NCBI GenBank assembly: GCA_035574915.1
Contig: DATLYJ010000139.1
Location: 1 to 33,362 of the forward strand
Length of the DNA stretch: 33,362 nucleotides
Source of the DNA: Dehalococcoidia bacterium
GTDB taxonomy: Bacteria; Chloroflexota; Dehalococcoidia; DSTF01; WHTK01
Reading direction: 5' to 3'
Part shown: in pieces, positions 30,971 to 33,362 of the stretch
How positions within the stretch are numbered: position 1 is the first letter of the stretch
Layout of the letters: each line of letters starts with the position of its first letter
Notes under the pieces: model-generated
What the model saw: only the letters and a program-made list of their open reading frames with translations
What the model was told of the DNA's origin: nothing
Databases searched by the model: none
Position numbers and translations under genes: made by a program

Positions 30971-31340
30971 GGCAGCGCCGACCCGGACAGACCCTCGCGC
31001 GCGTTTTCTAATCTGAGGCCGGCGCCAAGGCCCGGTGGGCCTCTACCGATATAATGACCGCCGACTGAAAGCAGCGAGGGCCACGTTTCGTGAGGCTTGT
31101 CTGGGAATGACTCAACCTTGGCCAGTCCAGAAGCATGAGTTCTACCGCCTTCCATCAGCTCACGAGAAGTCGATGAGGCAATGGCTGGTGGCATGAGCGT
31201 TTTCGTGGGCCGAGGCGTGCTCGGCGTGAACCCCGTCTCTCATGGACCTCGGCACACCAATCCAGTTTGTCCTGTACGATCTGATGATTTCGGCGCCGGC
31301 AGTGGCCGGCCACCCCGCACGGGAGCCGGATCCCAGAGTT
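30971..31340. other. gene-poor gap upstream of the methyltransferase
   Basis: No convincing coding sequence. Features seen are a small hairpin (AGGCCC/GGGCCT, 31028-31042) and a lone TATAAT (31050-31055) with no -35. An in-frame ATG at 31242 belongs to the methyltransferase frame but has no ribosome binding site. Likely debris of earlier insertions. Confidence 0.5.
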
Positions 31341-31355
31341 GGAGGTGCTCTTCCC

Positions 31356-33362
31356 ATGCCAGGCATCAGTAAGTCCCAGACAAACAAGCGCCCGATCGAA
31401 TCCTACGAGCACCGGGACAAGCAGCGCCTCAACAACCCGCCCGTCGGACTGGTGACGCCCCAAACCGACCCCGACGCCGGGCAGAAGAAAAAGCGCTACG
31501 CCTACGACCCCCACCTCGACCCCCAGCTCGTCTGGGCCGGCAAGGCCGAGCACACCTCCTTCGAGGTGCCCACGGTCTCGCTGCATGTGCACGAGCGCAT
31601 CGACCCGCGCACCATCATCGAGGCCGTGCGGAAGCGGAACGCCAACAGCCAGCCGCTACAGCTCGGCCTCTTCGAGGCCGAGCGCCGGGAGCCGCTCCGC
31701 CAGGCCATCGAGTTCTACCAGCACAAGCACGGCTGGTCGAACCGCCTGATCGCCGGCGACTCGCTGCTGGTGATGAACTCGCTGCTGGAGAAGGAGGGCA
31801 TGGCCGGCAAGGTGCAGATGATCTACATCGACCCGCCCTACGGCATCCGCTACGGCTCCAACTTCCAGCCCTTCGTCAACAAGCGCGACGTGAGGGACGG
31901 CAGGGACGAGGACCTGACCGCCGAGCCGGAGCAGATCAAGGCCTTCCGCGACACCTGGGAACTGGGCATCCACTCCTATCTCACCTACCTGCGCGACCGG
32001 CTGCTGCTGGCAAAAGAACTGCTCACCGAGAGCGGAAGCGTGTTTGTGCAGATCAGCGATGAGAACGTGCACCACGTGCGCGAATTGATGGATGAGGTGT
32101 TTGGGGCGGAGAATTTTGCAAGACTGATCACATTCGCCAAGACCGGCAGCATGGTTTCCAATGAGTTGGGCCGGACGAGTGATTATCTAGTTTGGTATGC
32201 GAGAGAGAAGGAACACCTGAAATATCGCCAGTTGTATTCTGACAAGTTGCCCGATGCCTTCTACAGCAACGTAGAGCTACCCGATGGCGCCGTGCGAAAG
32301 ATCACGCGGGCCGAAATGATCGATCCGTCACTTTTGCCATCGGGGGCGAGAGTTTTCCGGCTCGTAAGCTTGGAGAGTTCGGGGCCGCCGGGTGAAGATA
32401 CACCCCTTGTATTCGAGGGAGAAACCTTCAGGCCCAACAAGAACAGTCATTGGAAACTGGCGTACCCCGATGGCATGGAGGCGTTGAAACGAACGGGGCG
32501 GATGGTCAAGGATGGGAACAAGCTGCGTTGGAAATACTACATCAGCGACTATCCACTCAAGGTCTTGTCCGAAGTTTGGGACGACACGGCCGGCTTCAAT
32601 CCCGACCAAGAATATGTGGTCGAGACGCGCACCAAAGTCATCGAGCGCTGCCTCCTCATGACCACCGACCCCGGCGACCTGGTCTTCGACCCGACCTGCG
32701 GCAGCGGCACCACGGCTTTCGTCGCCGAGCAGTGGGGCCGTCGCTGGATCACCTGCGACACCTCGCGCGTGGCGCTCACGCTCGCCAAACAACGCCTGAT
32801 GACCGCCGTGTTCGATTACTACGAGCTGGCGCATCCAGAAGAGGGCGTGGGCAGCGGCTTCAAGTACAAGACCGTGCCGCATGTGACGCTCAAGTCCATC
32901 GCCAACAACCCGGAGATCGACGGCATCCACGCCCGCTGGCAGCCGCGCCTCGAACCTCTGCGCAAGCAGTTGAACGCCCTGCTCGGGCAATCGCGGGAGG
33001 AATGGCAAATCCCGCGCGAGCCCGAGGGCGCGTGGTCGGAGGAGGCGAAGCGGCTCTTGGCCGAGTGGTGGCAGTTGCGGCGCAAGCGCCAGGAGGAGAT
33101 CGACGCCGCCATCGCCCGCCACGCGCCCCAGGAGACGCTCTACGACCAGCCCTTCGTGGACAAGAAGAAGACGCGCGTCAGCGGTCCGTTCACGGTGGAG
33201 GCCGTGCCCGCCCCGGCGGTCAAGTCGGTGGACGAGCTACTCGAAGGCGCGCCACAACCGGCGGACGCATCCATCGCCCGCTCCGGCGAGACCCTGCGCC
33301 AGGCCGAATGGCGCGATGAGCTCCTGCGGGCCGGTATCCGAGGCAAGGCCGGGCAGTACATC
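31356..33362 (+). CDS. type III-like adenine-specific DNA methyltransferase (Mod), 3' partial
   Basis: 669 codons are visible and the frame runs off the window. ATG 31356 has GGAGG (31341-31345) 10 bases upstream; ATG 31242 is in frame but less likely. Motif IV DPPYG (Asp159) precedes motif I DPTCGSGTT (Asp445), the beta-class order of type III Mod enzymes that make N6-methyladenine. Between them, at about residues 245-420, lies the target-recognition region. Its DNA (about 32090-32620) is roughly 47-48% GC in the lines I counted, against more than 60% on either side, suggesting a swapped specificity domain. The N-terminal block (NKRPIESYEH, NNPPVGLVTP, LVWAGKAEHTSF) belongs to a long variant. 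A restriction subunit would be expected past 33362. Confidence 0.9.
   Translation, partial: MPGISKSQTNKRPIESYEHRDKQRLNNPPVGLVTPQTDPDAGQKKKRYAYDPHLDPQLVWAGKAEHTSFEVPTVSLHVHERIDPRTIIEAVRKRNANSQPLQLGLFEAERREPLRQAIEFYQHKHGWSNRLIAGDSLLVMNSLLEKEGMAGKVQMIYIDPPYGIRYGSNFQPFVNKRDVRDGRDEDLTAEPEQIKAFRDTWELGIHSYLTYLRDRLLLAKELLTESGSVFVQISDENVHHVRELMDEVFGAENFARLITFAKTGSMVSNELGRTSDYLVWYAREKEHLKYRQLYSDKLPDAFYSNVELPDGAVRKITRAEMIDPSLLPSGARVFRLVSLESSGPPGEDTPLVFEGETFRPNKNSHWKLAYPDGMEALKRTGRMVKDGNKLRWKYYISDYPLKVLSEVWDDTAGFNPDQEYVVETRTKVIERCLLMTTDPGDLVFDPTCGSGTTAFVAEQWGRRWITCDTSRVALTLAKQRLMTAVFDYYELAHPEEGVGSGFKYKTVPHVTLKSIANNPEIDGIHARWQPRLEPLRKQLNALLGQSREEWQIPREPEGAWSEEAKRLLAEWWQLRRKRQEEIDAAIARHAPQETLYDQPFVDKKKTRVSGPFTVEAVPAPAVKSVDELLEGAPQPADASIARSGETLRQAEWRDELLRAGIRGKAGQYI

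Noticed and set aside
31050-31055. TATAAT as the promoter of the DNA methyltransferase
   Set aside because: No -35 at 16-18 bases and a 300-base distance to the start codon.
31231-31240. CCCCGTCTC matching part of the ssrA 3' end, as a right attachment site
   Set aside because: Only nine bases match and the CCA region diverges; a chance hit in GC-rich DNA is likely, and island-type genes continue beyond it.
32450-33319. Plus-strand 289-codon frame in the methyltransferase region
   Set aside because: It lies out of frame inside the intact methyltransferase, whose motif I is in the other frame, and its composition is Arg/Ala/Gly-rich noise.
1-33362. CRISPR array, rRNA or ordinary tRNA genes
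   Set aside because: No regularly spaced repeats and no rRNA-like sequence were seen; the only tRNA-like fold recognised is the tmRNA end. A covariance-model scan would settle this.

Overview
The window is GC-rich (roughly two thirds G+C in the coding parts) and densely packed, with many genes joined by 1-17 base overlaps. The tmRNA (ssrA) encodes the proteolysis tag GERELALAA and resumes on a glycine codon. From memory this closely resembles the Dehalococcoides tag. With the MshA-like glycosyltransferase, LLM oxidoreductase and P450 content, it suggests a member of the Chloroflexota, probably Dehalococcoidia or a relative. That placement is an inference; no 16S gene is present.

Layout. (1) 1-4289: a plus-strand run of a FemAB/GNAT-type acyltransferase (5' end outside the window), an MshA-like glycosyltransferase, a PIG-L (LmbE) deacetylase, the cytochrome c biogenesis protein CcsA and an exported protein. 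(2) 4281-11599: a TauE/SafE permease (minus), an amidohydrolase with thpR, then greA, lysS, a HAD phosphatase, a NUDIX hydrolase and serS. greA has a clear promoter followed by a terminator hairpin in its leader, and its protein lacks the two acidic tip residues needed for transcript cleavage. (3) 11695-14407: an alpha/beta hydrolase convergent with a Tat-type oligopeptide-binding lipoprotein. (4) 14408-19424: an AT-richer patch holding a Gtr-like surface glycosylation cassette (polytopic GT-C protein with Ig-like tail, GtrB-like GT2, GtrA) and a SAM methyltransferase interrupted by a one-base frameshift. (5) 19469-25900: a small unknown protein, an LLM-class oxidoreductase, a TolB-like lipoprotein, a cytochrome P450 and MalQ.

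(6) 25960-33362: ssrA followed by a mobile island that continues past the window. Its large serine recombinase faces ssrA, and its reading frame runs through the ssrA 3' end, so the last ~78 codons are antisense to tmRNA. Upstream of it lie an overlapping 51-codon gene and a small XRE repressor. Divergent from these are a second XRE regulator and an ImmA/IrrE-like protein with a degenerate metal site. Then come a tyrosine recombinase, a transposase remnant and an adenine DNA methyltransferase of the type III Mod kind, whose central target-recognition region is much more AT-rich than its ends.

Six transcription-unit first genes, on both strands and including the island regulator, carry a TANNNT hexamer exactly 6 or 7 bases before the start codon and no evident ribosome binding site. 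This suggests widespread leaderless transcription.
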